Assembly (NCBI GenBank): GCA_946414885.1
Contig: CAMKQH010000010.1
Coordinates: forward strand, 62,001-126,000
Source: an uncultured Lachnospiraceae bacterium
GTDB lineage: Bacteria; Bacillota; Clostridia; Lachnospirales; Lachnospiraceae
Reading direction: 5' to 3'
Length of the DNA: 64,000 bases
Shown: piece after piece, positions 1 through 8,780 of the stretch
How the letters are laid out: every line of letters begins with the position of its first letter
Numbering within the stretch: the first letter of the stretch is position 1
Notes under the pieces: model-generated
Seen by the model: the letters and a program-made list of their open reading frames with translations, nothing else
Database searches by the model: none
What the model was told of the DNA's origin: nothing
Position numbers and translations under genes: made by a program

Positions 1-1812
1 AACTCCCTTCCCTGCCGCAGCGCCTTCAGGGGAAGCTCCCTTCCCTGCTCTTCTGCTTTCCCCGGACTCCTCAAGCTCATAAGGCTTTTCCAGTCCCGCT
101 TCCCTGAGGGCCAAGGTGATGGTCCGGCGCACAACGCCCTCTTGGATCAATCTCTCGCCGCCCATTTTTCGCAGCTGATCATTTAGGGATCCGTCATGCT
201 CCGTGAGAAAGAAATAAATCCCCCGCCCCTTTAGCTCCTGATAGAGCTGAACGAGTCGCTCCGTCGCCGTCACGTCGACGCTTCCGATGCCCCTTGCGTC
301 CACCACGACCTGCTGCGTGTCCTTCTGAATCCCGGCCTCAATCTGATCACAGAAAAGATCAACGTTTGCAAAGAAAAGATTCCCGCTAAACCGATAGATC
401 AAAGTGTTTTTTATGGGTCTCGCGTCAGAATTGCGCTTCAGGGAATAAAAATTCCCATGCCCCGGAATCCTTCCAACATAAGCCGTCGGCGGGATCACGG
501 CGCGCATCGCAACCTCTCCAAAGGAAAGCAAAACGCCAATGATGATGCCGCCCATGGTTCCGAACAATAATACTCCCAAAAAGGCAAGCATGAATACAAT
601 CCATTCATTCTTTCCAACCTTCCAAAGCTTCTTCGCCATTTTGATCTCAAGAATCCCGATCAGCGCCGTCATAACGATCCCCGTCAGGACCGGTACCGGT
701 AAATATTTTATGATTGGCGTTCCAAAAAGAATCACCAAGAGCATGGTGGCGGATGCCACAAAGGAAGCAACCTGGGACCGGACGCCCATGGAATCCGCGA
801 TGCCGCTCCTAGATACGCTTCCGTTGATGGGACATACGCCCACGATTGCCCCGCCGACGTTCATGGCGCCATATGCCAAAAGCTCCCTGCCATGATCCAG
901 GGAGTCCTGATATTTTCTTGCATAATTGCCGGAAGCCAAAAGCGTTTGCGCCATGATCACCCCGGCAATTCCCAGCGTTTCTAATAAAAGATCCGGAAGG
1001 AATTCCAACAGTCCCTCAATCTCAAACAGGAAAAATCTAGGTACGTAGCCCCCCCTCCAGGGAAGCTCCGGCGTGATCGCCGGGAAATCTCCGGATTTTA
1101 CCCACAAAAACCCAGGAAGCACAAGCCTTGGGAGTCCAGGGCTTACCTCGCCCATGACCTTCACGCCATACCTGTCCAAATGAAGGAAGCCCTGCGCCAA
1201 GGCTCCAGCCAACATCATAACGACCGTCATGGGCACCTTGGGAATCCACCTCTTGCAAAGTAAAATAACCACTATGGTTCCAATTCCCAACGCAAACGAC
1301 AACAGATGAAAGCTCCCCCGCTGATCCAGAATATGATTTAGAAGCGCAACCACTTCCCCCGTCCCGGGATCGCCGCCAAAAAGCTTCGGGATCTGCATCA
1401 GGATAATGGTCGCGCCGACGCCTGAGATAAACCCGCCCATCACTGGGATCGAAACGTACTTTACGATGCGCCCCGCCTTAAAAACGTAAAAAATGAAAAA
1501 CCAGATTGCCACGAGCAGAGACGTCACGGGCACCAGGATTCTTGCCTCCAGGGATTGGGAGGCGATCCCAAGCTGTGCCAAGATACCGCCCACCATTGCC
1601 GCCGGCATGGCATCCACGCCGACGATAAATTGCTTCGAGGAGGTCAAGAGACCAAAGATCAAAATGGGCAGAAGGGAACCGTACAGACCGTAGACCGGCG
1701 GAAGTCCCGCAATCTGCGCATAACCCATGGCAATAGGGATGGAGACAAAGCCGATCACTATGCCGCCAAATACGTCCTTTTTCCAGTTGATCCCCTGAAA
1801 CCTTTTCGCCAT
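1..1812 (-). CDS. SulP family anion permease with C-terminal STAS domain (runs off the left edge)
   Basis: Minus-strand frame from ATG at 1812 reads MAKRFQGINWKKDVFGGIVIGFVSIPIAMGYAQIAGLPPVYGLYGSLLPILIFGL..., open to position 1; C-terminal part reads like a STAS domain (VVVDARGIGSVDVTATERLVQLYQEL). Missing from the ORF track because it has no stop in the window. Confidence 0.88.
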   Translation of the reverse strand, partial: MAKRFQGINWKKDVFGGIVIGFVSIPIAMGYAQIAGLPPVYGLYGSLLPILIFGLLTSSKQFIVGVDAMPAAMVGGILAQLGIASQSLEARILVPVTSLLVAIWFFIFYVFKAGRIVKYVSIPVMGGFISGVGATIILMQIPKLFGGDPGTGEVVALLNHILDQRGSFHLLSFALGIGTIVVILLCKRWIPKVPMTVVMMLAGALAQGFLHLDRYGVKVMGEVSPGLPRLVLPGFLWVKSGDFPAITPELPWRGGYVPRFFLFEIEGLLEFLPDLLLETLGIAGVIMAQTLLASGNYARKYQDSLDHGRELLAYGAMNVGGAIVGVCPINGSVSRSGIADSMGVRSQVASFVASATMLLVILFGTPIIKYLPVPVLTGIVMTALIGILEIKMAKKLWKVGKNEWIVFMLAFLGVLLFGTMGGIIIGVLLSFGEVAMRAVIPPTAYVGRIPGHGNFYSLKRNSDARPIKNTLIYRFSGNLFFANVDLFCDQIEAGIQKDTQQVVVDARGIGSVDVTATERLVQLYQELKGRGIYFFLTEHDGSLNDQLRKMGGERLIQEGVVRRTITLALREAGLEKPYELEESGESRRAGKGASPEGAAAGKGV

Positions 1813-1915
1813 GCCCTTCCCCCTTATCGATGAACACCTTCCCGCGCGCCTCTCGAAAGCACGTAGCATCACGCTTACGTTACTATTTTAGCATATGCAA
1901 AGAACACTTGTCATT

Positions 1916-1952
1916 AAAAAAGAAGAGACAGTTTCCTGTCTCTTCTCTTAAA
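1916..1952. terminator. Bidirectional Rho-independent terminator
   Basis: Perfect stem agaagagacag (1921-1931) / ctgtctcttct (1936-1946), loop tttc, A-run on the left and T-rich right side. Confidence 0.75.
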
Positions 1953-1959
1953 AACATTA

Positions 1960-3528
1960 TTAATCCATGATTTCCTTCATCATGTCGCGATATTCCTTCG
2001 GAACGTCCGCATCCTCCAGCTTATCCAGCAGACTATCCCAGGAAAGATCTCCCAGGAAGCTTTGAAGATCCGAACTCTCCGTCACGTCTACGGCCTTACT
2101 GGGGATCTTCACCTTGGAAGCACTCTTGACCGTACCCTTGAAGGCTATGCGGAAAAGCTCCTCGCCATCCTTCAAAACTCCAAGATCAATATTGTGCTTC
2201 TTTGCACTCGTGTCAATGTTCAGGTCTAATCCAAGCTTCATATCCATGTCAGAAAAATTGCTGACGTTCCTTCGGATTTGCCTCGGTAAAAGGCTCGTGA
2301 TCATGCCAATATTGCCATCGAACTCACAGGAGAAATGACCCTTCACGTAACCATCCACCAAAGCTCCCAGGTCAAGCTTTTCCACGTTGATCGCAAAAGA
2401 CTTTTCACCGTCAATCTTTAACGCATATTCACCGGTAACCTTGTTGCCCTTTAACTTGCCGGTTCCTGCGAACTTTGCAACGTGCTCGCCTTTCTTAAAG
2501 CTTGCCTCAAAGCCTCTCTTGCTGCCCTTCGTTGCGTGACCGATCTTGATGGTAAAGTCCTCTCCTTCATCCGGTACGAATTTATATACTCTGCCGACGA
2601 TCTCAGCATCACCGTCAACATATACTTCAACGACGATCTTTCCGCCAAGCTCAATTTCCTCAGCATTCTCCTCCATGGATTCCATGGCTTCCACGAACCG
2701 GTCATAGTACTTGTCGAAATCATCGATCTCCAGGGACTTGCACAATTCTTCAAAAAGCTTCTTTAAATCCTTATCCTTCGAGGCTTCCTTACATACGGTC
2801 TTTACGATGTTCTGAATGTCCTTGTCCTTCAAGGTAACCTTCAGCTTGGTGCACTTCTGCGTTACTTCGTCACATTCGAAATCTGCCTTTTCCTTCTCCA
2901 CGTTCTCAACGCAGCTAAGAACCAGCTTTACGTATTTGGAGAAAAGCTTGTCTGCTTCCTTGGTGTCAGGATATGCTTTTCTGAATTTTTCAAGCTTCGT
3001 GAAGATCTCATCAAACTGCTCGCTAAACTGATCCAGGTCATACTTTGCAATGTCCTTGGTGAGCTCAGGGATCTTTGCATATACGGCCTTCTTCTGGGAA
3101 TCCAGGATAAAGGTGGGATTCAGGATCTCTTTTTCATTCAGATACAGCGTCGTCGTAAACTCTACGTCGTTGTCCTTGGTATTAACGTAGTACTTGATGC
3201 CTGCACTGGTCAACCAGGAAAGATCCACTCCCATGTCCCTAAGCAGACGGAGATAAGATTGTCCTTCATCGCCGATGGTCAGCGTGATCTGCTCCTCCAT
3301 GGCAAGGTCTTCCTTCGTAACGGTGTCACTCAGGTTCTCATATACGTTGCGAAGCACGTTGTCCTTTTTGCTAAGGAGCGTTTGCTTCTCCACGTACGCA
3401 AAATACTTCTTCGGGCTGTCAAACGTCTTGTGCATTCCCTTTGCAAGAGAACCGGAAGCGATCAGGATCACGCCAACCACTGCGACAACGGCGATAATCG
3501 CGCCAATCAGTTTCTTACCAGCTTTCAT
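1960..3528 (-). CDS. Membrane-anchored/secreted protein of unknown function (522 aa)
   Basis: N-terminal TM segment KKLIGAIIAVVAVVGVILIASG, Lys/Asp/Glu-rich extracytoplasmic body; full ORF with start and stop. Confidence 0.75.
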   Translation of the reverse strand: MKAGKKLIGAIIAVVAVVGVILIASGSLAKGMHKTFDSPKKYFAYVEKQTLLSKKDNVLRNVYENLSDTVTKEDLAMEEQITLTIGDEGQSYLRLLRDMGVDLSWLTSAGIKYYVNTKDNDVEFTTTLYLNEKEILNPTFILDSQKKAVYAKIPELTKDIAKYDLDQFSEQFDEIFTKLEKFRKAYPDTKEADKLFSKYVKLVLSCVENVEKEKADFECDEVTQKCTKLKVTLKDKDIQNIVKTVCKEASKDKDLKKLFEELCKSLEIDDFDKYYDRFVEAMESMEENAEEIELGGKIVVEVYVDGDAEIVGRVYKFVPDEGEDFTIKIGHATKGSKRGFEASFKKGEHVAKFAGTGKLKGNKVTGEYALKIDGEKSFAINVEKLDLGALVDGYVKGHFSCEFDGNIGMITSLLPRQIRRNVSNFSDMDMKLGLDLNIDTSAKKHNIDLGVLKDGEELFRIAFKGTVKSASKVKIPSKAVDVTESSDLQSFLGDLSWDSLLDKLEDADVPKEYRDMMKEIMD

Positions 3529-3613
3529 TTTTCACTTTCCTCCTCAATGGTACTTTATGGTAACAGGCCTCGCCGTTATCCTGCGAGGCCTGCATCCAAC
3601 AAATTATGATCGA

Positions 3614-4585
3614 TTACTTGTAAGGCTCGATGGTGATGATGCTGCCATCCTCACGGTAGTTCAGCTCGGTGTACTTTACGTTTCTTCTGTGATTGATGCC
3701 ATTGGAAAGCTCACAGTCATGATAGAAGAGATACCACTTGCCATGATATTCCACGATGGAGTGGTGGGTCGTCCATCCAAGCACGGGCTCTAAGATCCTT
3801 CCCTTGTAGGTGAAGGGACCAACGGGGCTGTCGCCAACCGCATATACCAGATAGTGCGTCGTACCGGTGGAATAGGAGAAATAATACTTTCCGTTATACT
3901 TGTGCATCCAAGGATCCTCGAAGTATCTTCTGTCCTCATCGCCTGCGCGAAGCTCCTGGCCATTCTCGTCCAGAATCTTGATATGATCATAGCTGCCCTT
4001 GAGCTGAAGCATGTCATCCGTCAGCTCGCCAACCATGGGACCAACCTCCGGTTCTTCAGGCGCATTCTCGCCGCCATTGGGATCAAAGCTGCCGGTCTTC
4101 CACTTCTCAAGCTGGCCGCCCCAAAGACCGCCATTGTACATGTAAGCCCTGCCGTCATCATCGATAAATACGGCGGGATCAATGCTGAAGGTTCCCTTCA
4201 TGTAATTCTCTTCTGCCTTGAAAGGACCAACGGGGCTTGTGCTCGTTGCAACGCCGATGCGGAAGATGCCTTCCTTGTCGCGAGCGGGGAAGTACAGATA
4301 ATACGTACCATTCTTAAACGCCACGTCGGGTGCCCACATCTGCTTGCTTACCCAAGGCACATCCTTCATGTGAAGGGCTTCGCCGTTATCCACGCACTCT
4401 GCATCCAAATTGTCCAAGGAGAGAACGTGATAGTCCTCCATCAGATACTCATCACCGTTATCATTGTCCTCGCCATCATGCGCAAGGTCATGAGAGGGAT
4501 ACACGTAAATCTTGTCGTTAAATACATGTGCGGAAGGATCTGCCGTAAAAATATGGGATACCAGAGGTCTTCTTTGTTCTGCCAT
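3614..4585 (-). CDS. Glycoside hydrolase family 43-like protein
   Basis: DPSAHVFNDKIYVYPSHD, WAPDVAFKNGTYYLYFPA and SIDPAVFIDDDGRAYMYNGG motifs typical of GH43 five-bladed propeller enzymes. Confidence 0.9.
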   Translation of the reverse strand: MAEQRRPLVSHIFTADPSAHVFNDKIYVYPSHDLAHDGEDNDNGDEYLMEDYHVLSLDNLDAECVDNGEALHMKDVPWVSKQMWAPDVAFKNGTYYLYFPARDKEGIFRIGVATSTSPVGPFKAEENYMKGTFSIDPAVFIDDDGRAYMYNGGLWGGQLEKWKTGSFDPNGGENAPEEPEVGPMVGELTDDMLQLKGSYDHIKILDENGQELRAGDEDRRYFEDPWMHKYNGKYYFSYSTGTTHYLVYAVGDSPVGPFTYKGRILEPVLGWTTHHSIVEYHGKWYLFYHDCELSNGINHRRNVKYTELNYREDGSIITIEPYK

Positions 4586-4758
4586 GTGATTTCTCCTTAT
4601 CTTTTCTAAAATGGATTAAGTCATCCTCAGCTGGATAGACTTCTAGCCCCATTGTATAACGTTTTACTTTAAATTACAAGAGGGGAACCTGCCTAAGGTT
4701 GCTGCCTAAGGTTGAGTCACGTCCCCGTGACACACCCATGACTCAACCTTAATTTATC

Positions 4759-6216
4759 TCATCTCATAAAGGATTTCTCAATGACTGTCATCTCATCGGC
4801 CGTTAAGGCTTCGTCGCAGCGTGCATTAATGATGGTGTCCGCGTCCGTGATCAAATAGCGATACAGTATGTCGCCGTCGTAATTCTCCTCATAAGTCATA
4901 ACGGAAATACCGTTCACCTCCAGTGCGGGCTCACGCACTGCCTTATCATAATCAAAGCGAATGCTCAGCATCCGGTAATCCTTTCCGGCCTTTGCCTCCT
5001 TAAGGATTCTGTTATAGATTGCGGGGATCCCGGTCTGATATATGTCAAAGTGCCAAGTGAAAGTAACCGGAACGTTCTCCTCACCGTCAGGAATCTGATA
5101 AACACCCGTCTCTTGATAGTTCTTATCTTCATTCATTATTTTCCAGTCTTCGTTACTAGCCTCCAGGGTGTATTGATCAAAACTAAGAAGGAAATGTCCC
5201 CAGTGATGATTTTGGCCCGAGTGACTTACAAAACGTTCACTGTAGCCGAAAACGCCCATGTCCTTGCCGTCAACGTAGCGCCACGCAAATTCGTCATAAT
5301 CCATGGATAATACAACATACGTAATGATGCCCGTGAGAATCGCGGTAAATCCAATGGGAATCACCACCATGGTGATCACTTTATATAAGATACGACCCAT
5401 TTTCATTTTTTCTGCCAAGGTTGACAATCCGTGAATTAACAGAATTAAAAGCAGCATGGAAATCCAAATGCAGGGAATGAAAAACACGATCTTCTCCTGA
5501 TACTGAAGTCCAACCCACACGGTGATCACGGAATGCAAAACGCCGCAAGTCAAAATGAAGGCATATGCCCCGTAAAAACCAAGATTCCTCTTGTTCGCCG
5601 GAACCTTCTCCCCATTCTTTACGGCTTTTCTGGCCTTCCCGCGCCACACCAGATAAGAGATCAACTGCACGGCGTAAAGGGCTCCCGCAAAAACCCAAAG
5701 CAAAAAACCGGAAAAGTGGAAAAAGCTAGTCTCCATCGCATTTAGATTCATGGTAAGCTGCATCGCCAGAAAACCAAGGCCCATGCAGATAAACATGATG
5801 GGAAAGATCAATTTCATGGGGCGCTGCGCCTTTTCGATCGCCTGAAGCTTCATCTTGGGATCGCTCTCGATCTCCGGTGCATTCTTGTCCTCCGTATAAA
5901 AATAATCAATCTTTCCGGCGGAACAGATAAAATTCCAACCAGCCTTCTTACAATATTCCACGTACTCCAGATTGCTGTCGATGGTATGGGTGTCAAACTC
6001 GCTCCCCTCGGAAAAAATCTCCACCGCAAACCGAAGCTCCTTCGGTTCACTCTTCACAAAATGGAACTGCGTTGAAGAAGAAACCTTCTCCAGCATCCAG
6101 CCGTCCTTCGCCATCTTTTCCAAATATCTCGCCGTCGCCTCAAGATTATCATATTGAATGGCACGGTTTACTTTTTTATGATTCGCGTCTTCCTTCATGT
6201 GCTTCTCCTTACTCAA
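4759..6216 (-). CDS. DUF2812 domain-containing membrane protein
   Basis: YLEKMAKDGWMLEKVSSSTQFHFVKSEPKELRFAVEIF is DUF2812-like; several TM segments; adjacent to PadR as is usual for this family. Confidence 0.8.
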   Translation of the reverse strand: MSKEKHMKEDANHKKVNRAIQYDNLEATARYLEKMAKDGWMLEKVSSSTQFHFVKSEPKELRFAVEIFSEGSEFDTHTIDSNLEYVEYCKKAGWNFICSAGKIDYFYTEDKNAPEIESDPKMKLQAIEKAQRPMKLIFPIMFICMGLGFLAMQLTMNLNAMETSFFHFSGFLLWVFAGALYAVQLISYLVWRGKARKAVKNGEKVPANKRNLGFYGAYAFILTCGVLHSVITVWVGLQYQEKIVFFIPCIWISMLLLILLIHGLSTLAEKMKMGRILYKVITMVVIPIGFTAILTGIITYVVLSMDYDEFAWRYVDGKDMGVFGYSERFVSHSGQNHHWGHFLLSFDQYTLEASNEDWKIMNEDKNYQETGVYQIPDGEENVPVTFTWHFDIYQTGIPAIYNRILKEAKAGKDYRMLSIRFDYDKAVREPALEVNGISVMTYEENYDGDILYRYLITDADTIINARCDEALTADEMTVIEKSFMR

Positions 6217-6284
6217 TTATTTCCATAATTGTTACTTCGCTTCACGTTATCGTATCTGCCTTCATTGCCTGTTTTTGAAAGGCT

Positions 6285-6593
6285 TCACGGCATGTTTCTC
6301 TCATAATCCACCACTTGGGCTTTCAACCTCTCATATTCTTCCTTCAGGACGGCCCGCCCGTTATCCGTCAACACGTAGCTGCGCTTTCGCCCTTCCACGG
6401 CCGTCTCCTTGATAAAACCCTGCTTCACAAAATCCCCCAACAGGGTATACAACGTTCCCGGCCCCAAAACAACTCGCCCGTCCGTCATCTCCGCCACCAT
6501 CTCCATAATGTCGATGCCGCAGCACTCCGTCTTCAGACAGATCAATATGTAAAACATCTGCTCCGTCAAGGTTTTATACTTCGCCCTTGCCAT
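6285..6593 (-). CDS. PadR family transcriptional regulator
   Basis: MARAKYKTLTEQMFYILICLKTECCGIDIMEMV..GPGTLYTLLGDFVKQGFIKE winged helix. Confidence 0.92.
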   Translation of the reverse strand: MARAKYKTLTEQMFYILICLKTECCGIDIMEMVAEMTDGRVVLGPGTLYTLLGDFVKQGFIKETAVEGRKRSYVLTDNGRAVLKEEYERLKAQVVDYERNMP

Positions 6594-6659
6594 CCGCTCA
6601 TCCCTTCCTTTCTATAAATTAATGCTTCTGTTACGTTTTAATAATCTTAATTCATATTT

Positions 6660-6745
6660 CCATGTCTATATCGATATTCAATATTGATTATCGATAATAT
6701 AACACGCATATGGGTTCTTGTCAATATCGATTTTCGATATTTTAT
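6660..6745 (-). promoter_or_regulatory. Probable PadR operator/promoter region (cluster of AT-rich palindromes)
   Basis: tatcgata (6669-6676), tcaatattga (6678-6687), ttatcgataa (6688-6697), and aatatcga-ttt-tcgatatt (6723-6741) directly upstream of the padR start. Confidence 0.5.
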
Positions 6746-6906
6746 AAAATTTCATATAGTTATTCTACCATTGGTTGAATTTCATCCATTTTTTCAACGA
6801 TCCAGTTATTGTCATGGTCCAAAATTCCACTTATAATAGAATTATCTCCGGAGAGTTTGTTATAAATAAAAAACAAAAAACACATTTCCAATTACCAAGC
6901 ATGATT

Positions 6907-7034
6907 AATCATGAACGGGTTAACCATGAACAGGATTAATCATGAATGGGATTGACAATGAACGAGATCGACAATGAACGGGATTATTCATGAACGGGAT
7001 TGACAATGAACGGGATTATAAGTGAATGAGAAGA
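6907..7034. repeat. 16-bp tandem repeat, about 8 units
   Basis: In-register units: aatcatgaacgggtta, accatgaacaggatta, atcatgaatgggattg, acaatgaacgagatcg, acaatgaacgggatta, ttcatgaacgggattg, acaatgaacgggatta, taagtgaatgagaaga. Confidence 0.9.
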
Positions 7035-7046
7035 GAAGGAGAAATT

Positions 7047-7859
7047 ATGAACGTTGGAGCCGTGATCGCAACAAAAAGAAAAGCGCTGGGCATGACCCAG
7101 AAGGACCTGGCGGAGAAACTGCACGTTTCCTTTCAGGCCGTTTCCAAATGGGAGAAAAACGTCGCCTGCCCTGAGGTGGAGCTTCTCCCCATCCTGGCAG
7201 AGCTCTTAAATACGAGCGTGGACGCGCTGGTGGGATATCGCTCTCCCATCCTTTCCGATTATGAAGCGCGCTATCAGACGGAGGATTACTACTGGGGCAT
7301 CGTGCCCAACCGTTTCTGCTATGAGATCATGAAAAGAAAGCCTCCCGTAAAGCCCTTGAAGGTATTGGACATAGGCTGCGGGGAAGGCAAGGATGCCGTC
7401 TTCCTTGCGCGAAACGGCTATCAGGTTTCAGCCTTTGACCTGACGGACGCCGGTTTGGAAAAGGGACGCCTCCTCGCGGAGAAATGCGGAACCTACGTTG
7501 ATTTCTTCAAGGCGGACGTAAAAGACTTCCGGCCCACCCAGGATTATGACGTGATCTTTAGCAGCGGCGTCTTTCATTTCATCCCGCCTGCCCTTCGGGC
7601 AGAGGTTCTGGAATCCCTCCAGGAGCACACAAAGCCCGGCGGCCTGCACACCATGAACGTCTTCGTGGAAAAGTCCTTTGTGAAGGAAAGTCCCGACAAG
7701 GACAAGGATCGCTACCGCTGGAAATCCGGCGAACTCTTTACCTATTATTCAGACTGGCTGTTCCACAAGATGGACGAGGAAATCTTCGACTGCAACAGCG
7801 GCGGTATTCCCCACCAGCACTGCATGGACGTGATGATCGCAGAAAAGGTGGAAGCCTAA
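7047..7859 (+). CDS. XRE-family HTH regulator fused to class I SAM-dependent methyltransferase
   Basis: N-term MNVGAVIATKRKALGMTQKDLAEKLHVSFQAVSKWEKNVACPE (HTH); then VLDIGCGEGKDAVFLARNGYQVSAFDLTDAGLEKG (motif I). Start at 7047 chosen for the RBS agaaggaga; the ORF track starts at 7026. Confidence 0.9.
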   Translation: MNVGAVIATKRKALGMTQKDLAEKLHVSFQAVSKWEKNVACPEVELLPILAELLNTSVDALVGYRSPILSDYEARYQTEDYYWGIVPNRFCYEIMKRKPPVKPLKVLDIGCGEGKDAVFLARNGYQVSAFDLTDAGLEKGRLLAEKCGTYVDFFKADVKDFRPTQDYDVIFSSGVFHFIPPALRAEVLESLQEHTKPGGLHTMNVFVEKSFVKESPDKDKDRYRWKSGELFTYYSDWLFHKMDEEIFDCNSGGIPHQHCMDVMIAEKVEA

Positions 7860-7895
7860 ATTAACACAGCAAACTTTACCAGGAGGCCTTACGAC

Positions 7896-8780
7896 ATGAA
7901 TCATTCTCTCGCGTCAACGTTATTTGTCTCAGACCTGGACGGAACGTTGCTTCGCAAAGATGCAACGCTTTCAGAACATACCATCCAAACCCTCCATCAA
8001 CTGATCGAAGAGGGCATGGCTTTCACCTATGCCACGGCGCGTTCCATCCAGAGTGCAAAGCGCGTAACGGCTGGCTTAAGACTTAACTTGCCCGTCATTA
8101 CAAGGAACGGCTCCGTCTTTGCTGATCAGGAGACTGAGGCCATCCTGGAAAAAGCCATATTCTCCAAGGAAGACATTTCCCTTTTGAAAAGCCTGTTACC
8201 GGAGCTTCCCCATTGCGGTTTCGTCTCCTCTTATTTGGGCGACGGGATGATCAAAACCTACTGTGACGGTGAATTGTCCATTGGTTTGCAGGAATACGTC
8301 GCGGATCACGCGGACGACCACCGGATGCAGGTGACTGAGGATCCAAACGCCCTTTTTGGAGAACAGTCCGGTTACGTTACGATGATCGACGATTACGAAA
8401 AACTTGCTCCCACCTATGAGAGAGTCCGCTCTTATTCCAATTGGGAATGTGTTTTCCAAAAAGACACCTACGGCGAAGCATACTGGCTTGAGATCTGTCC
8501 CAAGAACAGCACAAAAGCCAAGGCGCTCCTAAAACTTAAGGAACGCCTCGGCTTTGAAAAATTGGTTGTCTTCGGAGATTCCGTCAACGACGTCTCCATG
8601 TTTGAGATTGCCGACGAAGCATATGCCGTCAGCAATGCCATGGACGAATTAAAGCAGATCGCCACCGCCGTGATCGGAAGCAATGAGGAGGACGCCGTCG
8701 CAAATACGCTGCAAAAATTCCGAGACGCTGCCGTCATAAACACGCTGCAAAATATCCGAAACAAGGCTAACAAAATTTAG
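7896..8780 (+). CDS. Cof-type HAD-IIB family hydrolase
   Basis: LFVSDLDGTLLRKDATLSEHT, VVFGDSVNDVSMFEIADEAYAVSNA. Confidence 0.92.
   Translation: MNHSLASTLFVSDLDGTLLRKDATLSEHTIQTLHQLIEEGMAFTYATARSIQSAKRVTAGLRLNLPVITRNGSVFADQETEAILEKAIFSKEDISLLKSLLPELPHCGFVSSYLGDGMIKTYCDGELSIGLQEYVADHADDHRMQVTEDPNALFGEQSGYVTMIDDYEKLAPTYERVRSYSNWECVFQKDTYGEAYWLEICPKNSTKAKALLKLKERLGFEKLVVFGDSVNDVSMFEIADEAYAVSNAMDELKQIATAVIGSNEEDAVANTLQKFRDAAVINTLQNIRNKANKI

Noticed and set aside
1478-1837. 119-aa minus-strand ORF and overlapping plus ORFs 1493..1693 and 1555..1833
   Set aside because: Out-of-frame with the SulP coding frame, which runs through here and gives a coherent transporter sequence.
3854-4609. 251-aa plus-strand ORF antisense to GH43
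   Set aside because: Antisense to a clear GH43 gene with no recognisable protein features.
6907-7034. Possible CRISPR-like array
   Set aside because: Units are contiguous 16-mers with no spacers and no cas genes; a tandem repeat, not CRISPR.
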